NCBI RefSeq assembly: GCF_900114845.1
Contig: NZ_FOUK01000006.1
Coordinates: forward strand, 320,048 to 384,047
Origin: Pimelobacter simplex
GTDB taxonomy: Bacteria; Actinomycetota; Actinomycetes; Propionibacteriales; Nocardioidaceae
DNA length: 64,000 nucleotides
Direction: 5' to 3'
The position numbers and the translations under genes were made by a program. Each line of letters starts with the position of its first letter. Position 1 is the stretch's first letter. The notes beneath the pieces were generated by a model. It saw only the letters and a program-made list of their open reading frames with translations, searched no databases and had not been told where the DNA came from. Below, in pieces: positions 15,778 to 24,125 of the stretch.

Positions 15778-17850
15778 ATGCCCGTGAAGTCGCTGACCAA
15801 GCTCGGGGTGCCCCTGGGCATCGTGATGATCGTGGTCATGCTCGTCGTGCCGCTGCCGGCGATGGTCCTCGACCTGATGATCGCGCTCAACATCACCGGC
15901 GCCCTGCTCGTCCTGATGGTCGCGATGTTCATCCACAAGCCGCTCGAGTTCGCCGCCTTCCCCTCGGTGATCCTCGTGATGACGCTGTTCCGGCTCGCGC
16001 TCAACGTCAGTGCGACCCGGCTGGTCCTCCTCGACGGGTACGCCGGCAAGGTGATCGACACGTTCGGCCACTTCGTGGTCGGCGGCTCGCTGATCGTCGG
16101 GCTGATCGTGTTCGCGATCCTGCTGGTGATCCAGTTCGTCGTCATCACGAACGGCGCGGGCCGGGTCGCCGAGGTCGGCGCCCGCTTCACCCTCGACGCC
16201 ATGCCCGGCAAGCAGATGGCGATCGACGCCGACCTCAACTCGGGCCTCATCGACGAGGAGGAGGCGCGACGGCGTCGGGCCGAGGTGCACGCCGAGGCCG
16301 ACTTCCACGGCGCGATGGACGGTGCGTCCAAGTTCGTGAAGGGCGACGCGATCGCGGCGATCGTGATCACGCTCGTCAACCTGCTGGGCGGCTTCGCGAT
16401 CGGCGTGGCGCAGTACGGCATGCCGTTCGGCGAGGCGATCAGCACCTACTCGCTGCTGTCGATCGGCGACGGCCTGGTCTCCCAGATCCCCGCACTGCTG
16501 CTGTCCGTCGCGACCGGCCTCATCGTGACCCGCGCGGTCGCCGACTCCGACATGGGCTCCGACATCGTGGGCCAGATCTTCCAGCGCAAGATGCCGCTGC
16601 GGGTGGCCGGCTTCGGCGCCCTCGCGCTGTGCGCGATCCCCGGCCTGCCCAAGCTGCCGTTCCTCGTCGCCGGCGGGCTGATGCTGCTCGGCGCGAGCCG
16701 GATCGTCGAGAAGGACGCCGACGGCGCGGCGGCCGACGCGGGCGGCGCCGGCGGTCCCGGCGAGCTGGTCCAGGTCCCCGACTCCCCCGAGGCGCTCGTC
16801 AACGAGATCCGGGTCGACCCGCTCGGCCTCGAGCTCTCCGCGGACCTCATCGACCTCGTCGACACCCGCTCCGGCGGCGACCTCCTCGACCGGGTGAAGG
16901 CGCTGCGCCGCAAGGTCGCCGGCGAGCTCGGCATCGTCATCCCGCCCGTGCGCACGCGCGACAACCTCGAGCTGCCGCCGCACACCTACGCCATCACCCT
17001 GTACGGCGCGGAGGTGGCCCGCGGCGAGGCGCCCCGCGGCACGGTGCTGGCCATCGGCGACTTCCTCGGCTCGCTCCCCGGCACGCCCACGCAGGAGCCG
17101 GTCTTCGGCCTCGAGGCCAAGTGGATCCCGGCCGAGCTGCGGCACCAGGCCGAGATCGGCGGCGCGACCGTCGTCGACCGGGCCTCCGTGGTCACCACGC
17201 ACCTGGCCGAGGTCGTCCACCAGCACGCGAGCCGGCTGCTCGGGCGCGAGGACGTGCGGCTGCTCACCGACGTCGTCAAGCGCACCCACCCCGTCGTCAT
17301 CGAGGAGCTCACCCCGACGCTGCTGCCGCTCGGCGAGGTGCAGCGGGTGCTGCGCTCCCTGCTGGAGGAGCGCATCCCGATCCGCGACCTGGTCCGGATC
17401 TTCGAGGCGCTCTCGATCCGCGCGGCCACCTCGAAGGACCACGACGCGCTGGTCGAGGCGGCCCGCGCCGCGCTGGAGCCGGCGCTCGCGGCGCCGTACG
17501 TCACCGACGGCGTGCTGCACGCGATCAGCTTCGAGCCGCTGCTGGAGCAGCAGATGCTCGAGGGTCTGCGCCCCACCGACCAGGGTGCGGTGATCGTGCT
17601 CGACCCGGACGTCGCCCAGCACGTCCTCCTCGGGCTCACCCAGACGGCTCACGCGGCCGAGAACGCCGATGTGCGGCCGGTCCTGGTCTGCGCTCCCGCC
17701 CTGCGCGCCGCCGTACGGCGACTGGTGGCACCCGCGGTCGAACGGCTCCCCGTGTTCTCCTATGCCGAGCTCGGCGCCGCCCGTGAGGTCGCCTCGGTGG
17801 CCGTGATCGGCGGCCAGGGCGCTCGTCCGGCGCTCGGGGCGGGGGTCTGA
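15778..17850 (+). CDS. flhA: Flagellar export gate protein FlhA
   Basis: FlhA is the nonameric export-gate ring that uses the proton gradient and receives substrate-chaperone complexes. The 690-residue protein has about eight N-terminal membrane segments (1-310) and the highly conserved FHIPEP-type loop, here ARFTLDAMPGKQMAIDADLN followed by EEARRRRAEVHAEADFHGAM. The large cytoplasmic domain (about 330-690) is complete. ATG at 15778 gives the usual N-terminus. The stop overlaps the next ATG. Confidence 0.97.
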   Translation: MPVKSLTKLGVPLGIVMIVVMLVVPLPAMVLDLMIALNITGALLVLMVAMFIHKPLEFAAFPSVILVMTLFRLALNVSATRLVLLDGYAGKVIDTFGHFVVGGSLIVGLIVFAILLVIQFVVITNGAGRVAEVGARFTLDAMPGKQMAIDADLNSGLIDEEEARRRRAEVHAEADFHGAMDGASKFVKGDAIAAIVITLVNLLGGFAIGVAQYGMPFGEAISTYSLLSIGDGLVSQIPALLLSVATGLIVTRAVADSDMGSDIVGQIFQRKMPLRVAGFGALALCAIPGLPKLPFLVAGGLMLLGASRIVEKDADGAAADAGGAGGPGELVQVPDSPEALVNEIRVDPLGLELSADLIDLVDTRSGGDLLDRVKALRRKVAGELGIVIPPVRTRDNLELPPHTYAITLYGAEVARGEAPRGTVLAIGDFLGSLPGTPTQEPVFGLEAKWIPAELRHQAEIGGATVVDRASVVTTHLAEVVHQHASRLLGREDVRLLTDVVKRTHPVVIEELTPTLLPLGEVQRVLRSLLEERIPIRDLVRIFEALSIRAATSKDHDALVEAARAALEPALAAPYVTDGVLHAISFEPLLEQQMLEGLRPTDQGAVIVLDPDVAQHVLLGLTQTAHAAENADVRPVLVCAPALRAAVRRLVAPAVERLPVFSYAELGAAREVASVAVIGGQGARPALGAGV

Positions 17851-18146
17851 TGCTCGACCTGCGCGTGTTCCTCGTCGCCGCCGTGCTCGCCTCGCCGGCC
17901 GTCTTCCGCGCCGCCGACGGGACGCTCCCGATGGAGGAGGCGCTCACCCGCGTGCTCCTCGTGATGCTCGGCGCGACGGCGGTCAGCCTGCTCGTGCGCA
18001 CGCTCTGGCCGCTCCTCGCCGGGCCGACGCCCGAGCCGGAGCGCCTCCCGGAGATCGTCCCGACCCCCGTCGAGGACGACCTCACCCTGGTGAGCGAGCT
18101 CGACGACGACGGGCTCGGCGGGCTGTTCAGCCCACGGCCGGAATGA
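17850..18146 (+). CDS. Small membrane protein of unknown function after flhA
   Basis: This 98-residue product has two hydrophobic stretches (about 5-22 and 36-58), followed by an acidic, Pro-rich cytoplasmic-type tail. I do not recognise a family. The ATG overlaps the flhA stop, so it is co-translated with the export gate protein and probably belongs to the flagellar operon as its last gene. The last 20 bases overlap the convergent sensor kinase gene. Confidence 0.7.
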   Translation: MLDLRVFLVAAVLASPAVFRAADGTLPMEEALTRVLLVMLGATAVSLLVRTLWPLLAGPTPEPERLPEIVPTPVEDDLTLVSELDDDGLGGLFSPRPE

Positions 18147-19695
18147 TCCACTCCAGCTGGGTGCCCTGACCGGGCGCCGAGCTGAGCTCGAGGTGCCCGC
18201 CGAGACCCTCGGCGCGGGCCCGCAGGTTGGCGGTGCCGTTGCCCCGCGGCGCGGTCGCGGGGTCGAACCCGACGCCGTCGTCGCTGACCCGCAGCCGGAA
18301 CCAGGCCGACGACGCCGTCAGCTCGACGACCACCGAGCCCGCGCGCGCGTGCCGGGCGACGTTCGACAGCGCCTCGCGCAGCGTCGTGAGCACGTGCGCG
18401 CCGGTTGCGGGCACGAGTGCCCGGTCGACGGGGCCCTGGACCCGCAGCACGGGCTGGAAGCCGAGGACCCGGACGTACTCCGCCAGCAGCGAGCGGACGT
18501 CGTCGAGCAGCGGGCGGCCGGTGCCGGTGCCGAGCTCGAAGATCGCGGCCCGGAGCTCCTTGATCGCCAGGTCCAGGTCGCTGATCGTGCTGTCGACGCG
18601 GTCACGGAGCTCGTCGATGTCGAGGCTGCGCGCGCTCTGGAGCTGCATGCCGGTGGCGAAGAGCCGTTGGATGACGAGGTCGTGCAGGTCGCGGGCGATC
18701 CGGTCGCGGTCCTTGGCGACCAGCAGCTGGGCCCGGTCGCGCAGCGCCTGGTCGCGGTCGAGGATCAGGCCGAGCTGGGTCGCCGTCACGGTGACCAGGT
18801 CGAGCATGACGCCCTGCAGCGACGGCGTCTCGTGCGCCCGGTCGACGATGATCACGCCCGAGCCCGCCAGCCGCGTGTGCACCGGGACGACGAGCGTCGC
18901 CCGGCCGTGCTTCTCGGGGAGCCGCTCGGGCACCCGGGACGAGGTGACGTGCCGGATGGTGTCGCCGAGTCGCTCCAGCACCCGGGCCGCGCCGTCGTCC
19001 TTGCCGGCGAGCTGGCGGATCTCGAGCAGCTCGCCGTCGACCCGGACGTAGGCCACCCGCCGGGCGCCGCACATCACCCGCAGCGACACCACCAGCTCGT
19101 CGAGCGCCTCCTGGACGCGCACCGTGCCGGACAGGTCCCCGCCGACCTCGGCCGTGCCGGCCAGCCAGCGCCGGCGCCACTCGACCGCCTCGAAGGTCCG
19201 CGCGTTGTCGATCATCGCGCCCGCGGCGCCCGCGAGCGCCTCGACGAGGGCCTCGTCGGTCGGCGTGAACTCCGCGCCCCCACGCTTGTTGCCGAGGAAG
19301 AGATGTCCGAACGCCTGGTTGCGCACCAGCACCGGGGCGCCGAGGAAGCTGTCGATCGGCGGGTGCCCGTCGGGGAACGAGCCCGACGAGACGGGGTGCT
19401 CGCCGACCCGGTCGACCCGGATCGTGCGCCGCTCCTGGGGAACCAGGCCGATCAGCCCCTCGCCGAGCGGCATCCGGCCGATCTCCTGGAAGGTCTCGGC
19501 CACCGCGCCGTTGGGGACCAGGTCGACGAAGGCCCCGTCGTCGTCGACGATCCCGAGGACGCCGTACTCGGCGTCGGTGAGCTGGCACGAGGCCTCGACG
19601 ATGCGCGTCAGTACGCCACGCAGGTCCAGGTCGGAACCGATCGCCACGACCGCGTCCAGCAGAGCCCGAGCCTCTGGGGGCAGCTCCATGTCCAT
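18127..19695 (-). CDS. DevS/DosS-like GAF-domain sensor histidine kinase
   Basis: The protein has 522 residues. Two GAF domains (about 20-168 and 185-315) are followed by a HisKA_3 dimerisation domain with phosphoacceptor His338 in DRIARDLHDLVIQRLFATGM and an HATPase_c domain (about 430-520; TLREALSNVARHA, DDGVGFDP). This is the order of mycobacterial DevS/DosS and DosT, whose first GAF holds haem and senses O2, NO or CO. GAF1 contains HPPIDSFLGAPVLVRNQ, like DosS, but the haem-ligand histidine cannot be fixed by eye. No response regulator gene is adjacent, so the partner lies elsewhere. An RBS GAGGAG precedes the start; ATG at 19689 is an alternative. Confidence 0.88.
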   Translation of the reverse strand: MDMELPPEARALLDAVVAIGSDLDLRGVLTRIVEASCQLTDAEYGVLGIVDDDGAFVDLVPNGAVAETFQEIGRMPLGEGLIGLVPQERRTIRVDRVGEHPVSSGSFPDGHPPIDSFLGAPVLVRNQAFGHLFLGNKRGGAEFTPTDEALVEALAGAAGAMIDNARTFEAVEWRRRWLAGTAEVGGDLSGTVRVQEALDELVVSLRVMCGARRVAYVRVDGELLEIRQLAGKDDGAARVLERLGDTIRHVTSSRVPERLPEKHGRATLVVPVHTRLAGSGVIIVDRAHETPSLQGVMLDLVTVTATQLGLILDRDQALRDRAQLLVAKDRDRIARDLHDLVIQRLFATGMQLQSARSLDIDELRDRVDSTISDLDLAIKELRAAIFELGTGTGRPLLDDVRSLLAEYVRVLGFQPVLRVQGPVDRALVPATGAHVLTTLREALSNVARHARAGSVVVELTASSAWFRLRVSDDGVGFDPATAPRGNGTANLRARAEGLGGHLELSSAPGQGTQLEWIIPAVG

Positions 19696-19733
19696 CAGCT
19701 CCTCGACCCCTCCCTCAAGATCGCTGACAGCTC

Positions 19734-19739
19734 AGGCTA
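19734..19739 (-). promoter_or_regulatory. -10 element before the sensor kinase gene
   Basis: TAGCCT on the minus strand lies about 39 bases before the kinase start and fits the actinobacterial TANNNT -10 pattern. A transcript starting about 7 bases downstream would carry the GAGGAG ribosome-binding site. Confidence 0.4.
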
Positions 19740-19788
19740 TCGCCTTCGCGCCGGCCCGCTCCACGCCCACGTCCCACCCATCGGCACC

Positions 19789-19802
19789 GGGACCTTGGGC
19801 CT
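19789..19802. promoter_or_regulatory. Possible DevR/DosR-type box upstream of the sensor kinase
   Basis: GGGACCTTGGGCCT resembles the dyad bound by DevR/DosR-type regulators (GGGAC-TTT-GTCCC in mycobacteria). It is an imperfect palindrome and lies about 50 bases upstream of the predicted -10 of the DevS-like kinase. A second, better box occurs at 62266-62279 in this window. The match is read; binding is inferred. Confidence 0.35.
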
Positions 19803-19824
19803 GAGGGGTCCCAGGACCAGGACA

Positions 19825-20265
19825 CTAGAAGCGCCGCAGCTGGTACAGACCACGGGTGCGCGCCACGACCGTGCCCGCCTCGTCGGTGAGCTCGGCGACG
19901 AGCTCGAAGTCGGACTTGCCGCGCTCGTCGTACTCGGCGAGCACACGGGCGATCTCGTCCTCGGTGATCGACGCGCGGGCGACCACCGCGGTCGTCGCCG
20001 GGCGCAGGAAGTCGATGGTGACGCTCTTGACCAGGGGGACGCCGCCCTCGACCGCCATCGACGTCCGGGGCAGCAGGCCGCCCAGCACCTCGGCCACGGT
20101 GAACAGCGAGCCGGCGTACGCCGTGCCGAAGTGGTTGACGTTCGGCCCGGCCGGGATGCGCGCGGCCACCGACGTCCGCTCGAGCTCGACGACCTCGACC
20201 TGCATCGCGTCGAGGACGGGGATGATCCGGCGGATGTCGTCGGTGGTCTGCTGGAGATCGGTCAC
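19825..20265 (-). CDS. Hotdog-fold thioesterase-like protein (YiiD_C/DUF4442 type)
   Basis: This 146-residue protein has the pattern of acyl-CoA thioesterase-like hotdog proteins, with NHFGTAYAGSLFTVAEVLGG as the central helix region and SVTIDFLRPATTAVVARASI as the following strands. The substrate is unknown. Two GTG codons occur in tandem. The second (20265) lies 6 bases behind a TAGGTT box, the layout of a leaderless gene, so it is chosen over 20268. The gene may also be read with the downstream kinase. Confidence 0.75.
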   Translation of the reverse strand: MTDLQQTTDDIRRIIPVLDAMQVEVVELERTSVAARIPAGPNVNHFGTAYAGSLFTVAEVLGGLLPRTSMAVEGGVPLVKSVTIDFLRPATTAVVARASITEDEIARVLAEYDERGKSDFELVAELTDEAGTVVARTRGLYQLRRF

Positions 20266-20317
20266 CACGTCAACCTACTGAAGCCGGGCCGCTCCGCCGG
20301 TGCGCCACGGCGCGCGC

Positions 20318-21130
20318 TCAGGCCACGTCGTAGCGGCGCTGGCCGAGCCGCGGGTGGTCCGAGCCCTTCAGCAGCACGTCGACCACGCGGTCGACGTCGT
20401 CGATCATCGGCACGTGCCCACAGCCGGGCAGGCTGATGTGGTCGGCGTCCGGGAGGATCCGCTGCGCCCGCTTGGCCTGGTACGGCAGCAGGACGAGGTC
20501 GCGAGTGCCCCACGCGACGGTGATCGGGACGGCCGGGTCGATCGGCCGGTCGAACGGGAAGCCGCCGTCGATGATGGTCTCGAGCGCCGGACGGGCGTGG
20601 ACCAGCCCGCGCAGGTCGCCGAGCGCCGCCTCGGGCGAGAGCCGGCTGCCCTTGGTCATCAGCAGCCCGAACGCCGCCGCCCGCCCCGGCCCCGTCTTGA
20701 GGATCGCCGGCGCCACGGGCTGCGCGACCGTGGCCGCACCGGTCAGCACCGTGAACACCGCGCGGATGTACGCGAAGTCGACCCGGTTGCGCCAGAACCC
20801 CGCCGGCGCCAGCGTCGTCGCACTGCTCACCAGGTCGTCAGCCGCCGCCTCCAGCGCGATCCGGCCACCGAGCGAGTTGCCCGCGATGTGCGGCCGCTCG
20901 AGCCCCTGCTCGGCGAAGAAGTCCTCGAGGATGTCGCGCAGGATGTCGCGGACGGGCCGCCCGTCCGGCACCAGCGCCGGCGACTCGCCGTGCCCCGGCA
21001 GGTCGAGCAGCACGACCTCCCGCTCCTCCGCCAGCCGGTCGACCACCGGGTACCACGCCTGCCTGCGGTGCCCGATCCCGTGGACCAGCACCAGCGGCTC
21101 CCCCGAGCCGATGCGTTCGTAGGCGAGCAT
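20318..21130 (-). CDS. Alpha/beta-hydrolase fold protein
   Basis: This protein of 270 residues has the oxyanion-loop motif LVLVHGIGHRRQAW, the strand EREVVLLDLPGHGESP and the nucleophile elbow GNSLGG, so Ser is the probable nucleophile. A later Asp region and a His in GCGHVPMIDD complete a typical triad. The ATG at 21130 has GAGG five bases upstream; a GTG at 21151 would add seven residues. Substrate cannot be named. The gene is divergent from the HdeD-like gene. Confidence 0.88.
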   Translation of the reverse strand: MLAYERIGSGEPLVLVHGIGHRRQAWYPVVDRLAEEREVVLLDLPGHGESPALVPDGRPVRDILRDILEDFFAEQGLERPHIAGNSLGGRIALEAAADDLVSSATTLAPAGFWRNRVDFAYIRAVFTVLTGAATVAQPVAPAILKTGPGRAAAFGLLMTKGSRLSPEAALGDLRGLVHARPALETIIDGGFPFDRPIDPAVPITVAWGTRDLVLLPYQAKRAQRILPDADHISLPGCGHVPMIDDVDRVVDVLLKGSDHPRLGQRRYDVA

Positions 21131-21171
21131 GAGGACCTCGGTTCCCCGCACCGACGTTGGTGCGATCTAGG

Positions 21172-21188
21172 TGCAACGGAGAGTTGCA
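21172..21188. repeat. Short perfect palindrome in the divergent intergenic region
   Basis: TGCAAC, five bases (GGAGA), GTTGCA lies 42 bases in front of the hydrolase start and about 100 bases before the HdeD-like gene. It could be a regulator-binding site or a small hairpin. No regulator gene is adjacent. Confidence 0.3.
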
Positions 21189-21246
21189 GATACCGAGAGT
21201 ACGAAAGGTGCTAGCTGGCCGCAAGCACTTGGCAGCAGGGGTTTGG

Positions 21247-21279
21247 TGTGGCGCAGGTCACACGCCGTCGCGGTAGCCT
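21247..21279 (+). promoter_or_regulatory. CRP-like site with leaderless -10 before the HdeD-like gene
   Basis: TGTGG-N6-TCACA at 21247-21262 differs from the CRP consensus TGTGA-N6-TCACA by one base. A TAGCCT -10 box follows at 21274-21279, six bases before the ATG. The site covers the -35 region. The promoter layout is convincing; the identity of the regulator is inferred from the motif only. Confidence 0.45.
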
Positions 21280-21285
21280 CGCCCC

Positions 21286-21849
21286 ATGCCCCGAGACTGG
21301 CTGAACCTGTCGTGGAAGCTGCTGCTCGCCCGCGGCGCGATCGCCGTCCTGTTCGGGATCGCGGCCATGGCCTGGCCTCTCGACACGGCCCTCGCGCTGG
21401 TCCTGCTGTGGGGCTTCTGGGCGCTCTTCGACAGTGCGGGGTCGTTCGTCCAGGCCTTCGAGCGCGGTACGCCCGCCGCGGCCCGCCTGCTCCTCGTGGT
21501 GATGGGACTGGTCGCGCTCGTCGCGGCCTTCCTCGCCATCTTCAGCCCCGCGCTGACCGCGGTGACGCTGACCTGGATCCTCGGCATCTGGCTCATCGTG
21601 CGCGGTGTCTTCGAGGTCGTCGCCGCCCTCGTCGCCTCCGGCACGGCACCCCGCGGCCTGCTGCTCGCGAGCGCCGCGGTCGACGTCCTGCTCGGCATCC
21701 TGTTCGTCGCCAACCCCGGGCGCGGCGCGCTCGGCATCGCGTTCGTGCTCGGCCTCGTGGCCTTCGTCTGGGGCGTGATCTTCCTGGTGATGGGCTTCGC
21801 GATGCGCCGCCGGGTCGGCGCGCTGGACCAGCCCGCCCCTACGCTCTGA
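21286..21849 (+). CDS. HdeD-family (DUF308) membrane protein
   Basis: This 187-residue protein is almost entirely hydrophobic, with about six membrane segments arranged as repeated pairs (for example GAIAVLFGIAAMAWPLDTAL and ALTAVTLTWILGIWLIVRGV). This matches the HdeD/DUF308 family, named after an E. coli acid-resistance membrane protein, though the biochemical role in actinobacteria is not known. The ATG sits 6 bases after a TAGCCT box. Confidence 0.82.
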   Translation: MPRDWLNLSWKLLLARGAIAVLFGIAAMAWPLDTALALVLLWGFWALFDSAGSFVQAFERGTPAAARLLLVVMGLVALVAAFLAIFSPALTAVTLTWILGIWLIVRGVFEVVAALVASGTAPRGLLLASAAVDVLLGILFVANPGRGALGIAFVLGLVAFVWGVIFLVMGFAMRRRVGALDQPAPTL

Positions 21850-21853
21850 CCTC

Positions 21854-22360
21854 GTGACCGAAGCCGACGCCGACCGCCACGCGATCCACGACACCGTCCT
21901 GCGCTACTGCCGGGCCGTCGACCGCCTCGACTACGACGGCATCCGCGCGGTGTACGCCGACGACGGCGTCGACCACCACACCGGCTTCAGCGGTCCGGCG
22001 GACGACTACGTCGCGTGGCTGCGGGGCCTGCTGCCCCGCCTCGACGGCACGATGCACATCGTCGGCAACCACCTCGCCGAGGTCGCCGGCGACGAGGCCG
22101 TCGCGGAGACCTACGGGACCGCCGTCCACTGGGGGACGCCGCGCGACGACCCGAGCCGCAACTTCACCTCCGGCTTCCGCTACGTCGACCACTTCGTCCG
22201 GACGACGTCCGGCTGGCGCATCCGCGAGCGGTGGGCCGTGCGCGAGTGGACCCGCAGCGACGCCGGCCGGCTGGTGGCGCCCGAGGGCGCGGGACCGCGC
22301 GGCACCCGCGACGACCAGGACCCGTTCGCCGTGCTGCGCCGCACCGTCCTCGGCGACTGA
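21854..22360 (+). CDS. SnoaL-like (NTF2-fold) protein
   Basis: This 168-residue protein reads AIHDTVLRYCRAVDRLDYDG near the start, then YADDGVDHHTGFSGP and a C-terminal strand pattern HFVRTTSGWRIRERWAVREW. These are typical for SnoaL-like/NTF2-fold proteins, which act as small hydrolases, isomerases or dehydratases on hydrophobic compounds. The particular reaction cannot be told. The GTG start lies four bases after the HdeD-like gene, so the two are probably co-transcribed. Confidence 0.82.
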   Translation: MTEADADRHAIHDTVLRYCRAVDRLDYDGIRAVYADDGVDHHTGFSGPADDYVAWLRGLLPRLDGTMHIVGNHLAEVAGDEAVAETYGTAVHWGTPRDDPSRNFTSGFRYVDHFVRTTSGWRIRERWAVREWTRSDAGRLVAPEGAGPRGTRDDQDPFAVLRRTVLGD

Positions 22361-22366
22361 TCCCCC

Positions 22367-22427
22367 GTCGCACCGGACAAAATGGTCGTAGAACGGGCCT
22401 TTTCACGACCAATTCGTCCGGTACGAC
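22367..22427. repeat. Long imperfect inverted repeat (23-bp arms)
   Basis: Arms at 22367-22389 and 22405-22427 match at 20 of 23 positions and enclose a 15-base loop. The core is ACCGGAC..TGGTCGT with ACGACCA..GTCCGGT. No T-run follows. It could end transcription of the SnoaL-like gene, be a regulator site for the PAP2 gene, or be a copy of a dispersed palindromic element. Confidence 0.7.
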
Positions 22428-22485
22428 AGGGGGCCCGGAGATCACCTTCATCGGGACTTCATCCAACGCCCCCTAGGTTCGCGGC

Positions 22486-23085
22486 GTGCCGATCGGAGGA
22501 GCGACCCAGGAAGCGTGGTTCCGTGCGGTCAACCACCTCGCCCGCGCCACGCCCTGGCTGCACGGCCCCGCCCGCCTCTTCGCGGAGTACGGCGTGGGGC
22601 TGTTCGCCGTCCTGCTCCTCCTGTCGTGGTGGTCGGCCCGCCAGGAGGGCGATCCGCGCCGGGTCGCGGCCGCCCTGTGGGCGCCGGTCGGCGCGCTCGT
22701 CGCGCTCGGCCTCAACCAGCTGCTCGTCGCCGCATTCGCCGAGCCCCGTCCGTTCACCGTCGTTCCGGACGCGCTGGTCCTGGTCGCCCGCAGCACCGAC
22801 CCGTCGTTCCCCAGCGACCACTCCGTCATGGCGGGCGCCGTCGCCGCCGGGGTCCTCCTGGCCCAGGGGCGGCGGCGGGTCCTGACCGGGGTGACGCTCG
22901 GGCTTGCGGTCCTGATGGCCGCCACCCGGGTGTACGTCGGCGCGCACTTCCCGCTCGACGTGCTCGCCGGCCTGCTGGTCGGCGCGGCGATCGCGCTCGC
23001 GTCGTACCGGCTCGTGCGACCGCTCGCCGTCCGCCTGGTCGAGGCGGTCGGCCGCACGCCCGGGCGGGTGCTGGTGCGCGGGTGA
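22486..23085 (+). CDS. PAP2-family phosphatase (membrane)
   Basis: This 199-residue membrane protein has the three motifs of type 2 phosphatidic acid phosphatases: the RPF region (AAFAEPRPFTVVPD), PSDHSVMAG with the catalytic His, and TRVYVGAHFPLDVLAG. Substrates may be phosphatidic acid or undecaprenyl pyrophosphate. About five hydrophobic helices are present. The GTG start follows a TAGGTT box by 6 bases, so the mRNA is probably leaderless. The stop overlaps the next gene, a second PAP2-like protein. Confidence 0.88.
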   Translation: MPIGGATQEAWFRAVNHLARATPWLHGPARLFAEYGVGLFAVLLLLSWWSARQEGDPRRVAAALWAPVGALVALGLNQLLVAAFAEPRPFTVVPDALVLVARSTDPSFPSDHSVMAGAVAAGVLLAQGRRRVLTGVTLGLAVLMAATRVYVGAHFPLDVLAGLLVGAAIALASYRLVRPLAVRLVEAVGRTPGRVLVRG

Positions 23086-24125
23086 GCGCGGACTGGCGGC
23101 GCGCCGCGCGGTTGTGGGCGGTCGTGCTGGTGTTCGCGGGGATCGGCGTGGCCCGGTCGGTCCAGGTCGGCATCCCGTTCCGCGATCCCGGCGGCGACTT
23201 CCTCGCCCGCCGGATCGTCATCACCGCCGGGGTCTTCGCTGCTCTCGTGGTGGTCGACGGACTGCTCCGCACCCCACGACCGTGGACCCGCACCGCCGTC
23301 GCCGCGACCATCCGCACGCGCTGGCCGGCACGCCGCCTGGCCCTGGCCGCGAGCGCGCTGCTCGCCTACCTGCTGACCTACTTCGTCTACCACAACCTCA
23401 AGAGCTGGGACGTCCTCAACGCCCCGCGCGACGCGATGCTGCTGCGCTGGGACCGCCGGCTATTCGCCGGCCACAGCCCCGCCATCCTCCTCCACGAGCT
23501 GCTCGGCACGCACGTCGCAGCGTGGGTGCTGATGGTCTGGTACGAGACGTTCCCGTCGCTCGTCGTGGTCGGCTTCCCGGCCGCGGTGGCGCTGGCCCGT
23601 CGTACCCTCGACGCGTACGCCGGCATCGCCGCGCTCGTGTGGGTGTGGATCCTCGGCACGGCCACCTACTATGCGATCCCCTCGCTCGGCCCGTTCCACG
23701 AGGCCCCGCAGGAGTTCGCCGGGCTCCCCCACATGCCGATCCAGGACACCCAGGCCCGCTACCTCGCGCAGCGCGACCACCTCCTCGCGCATCCTCACGC
23801 GGCCGACGCCTTCGCCCAGGTCTCGGCGTTCGCCAGCCTCCACGTCGGCGTCACCGCGACATTGCTCGGCCTCGCCTGGTGGCACTGCCTGCGCCGCACG
23901 ACGATCGCGCTGGCCGTCTTCCTCGCCGGGACGATGGTTGCGACGGTGTACCTGGGCTGGCACTTCGCCGTCGACATCCCTGCGGGACTGGCGATCGCGG
24001 CCGCCGCGTGGTGGCTCGGACCGCGGACCGTCGGCGTCCGGCGACCGGCGGCGACTCCGGCCGCTCAATCCTCCTCGAGTGCCGCCACGACCCGCTTCAG
24101 CAGGTCCTTGCGGCGCAGCGCGTAG
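23082..24125 (+). CDS. PAP2_3/Aur1-like membrane phosphatase or phosphotransferase
   Basis: This 347-residue protein has several membrane helices and the motif set of the Aur1/inositolphosphotransferase-like PAP2 branch: TATYYAIPSLGPF, SAFASLHVGVTATL with the first catalytic His and YLGWHFAVDIPAG with the second. It is translationally coupled to the preceding PAP2 gene (GTGA). The pair may act together on an envelope lipid. Its 3' end overlaps the convergent gene by 61 bases. Confidence 0.82.
   Translation: MSADWRRAARLWAVVLVFAGIGVARSVQVGIPFRDPGGDFLARRIVITAGVFAALVVVDGLLRTPRPWTRTAVAATIRTRWPARRLALAASALLAYLLTYFVYHNLKSWDVLNAPRDAMLLRWDRRLFAGHSPAILLHELLGTHVAAWVLMVWYETFPSLVVVGFPAAVALARRTLDAYAGIAALVWVWILGTATYYAIPSLGPFHEAPQEFAGLPHMPIQDTQARYLAQRDHLLAHPHAADAFAQVSAFASLHVGVTATLLGLAWWHCLRRTTIALAVFLAGTMVATVYLGWHFAVDIPAGLAIAAAAWWLGPRTVGVRRPAATPAAQSSSSAATTRFSRSLRRSA

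Noticed and set aside
22451..22464. TCGGGACTTCATCC as a further DosR-type box before the PAP2 gene
   Set aside because: Only one half-site fits; the second half lacks GTCCC, so it is below the level of the two boxes reported.
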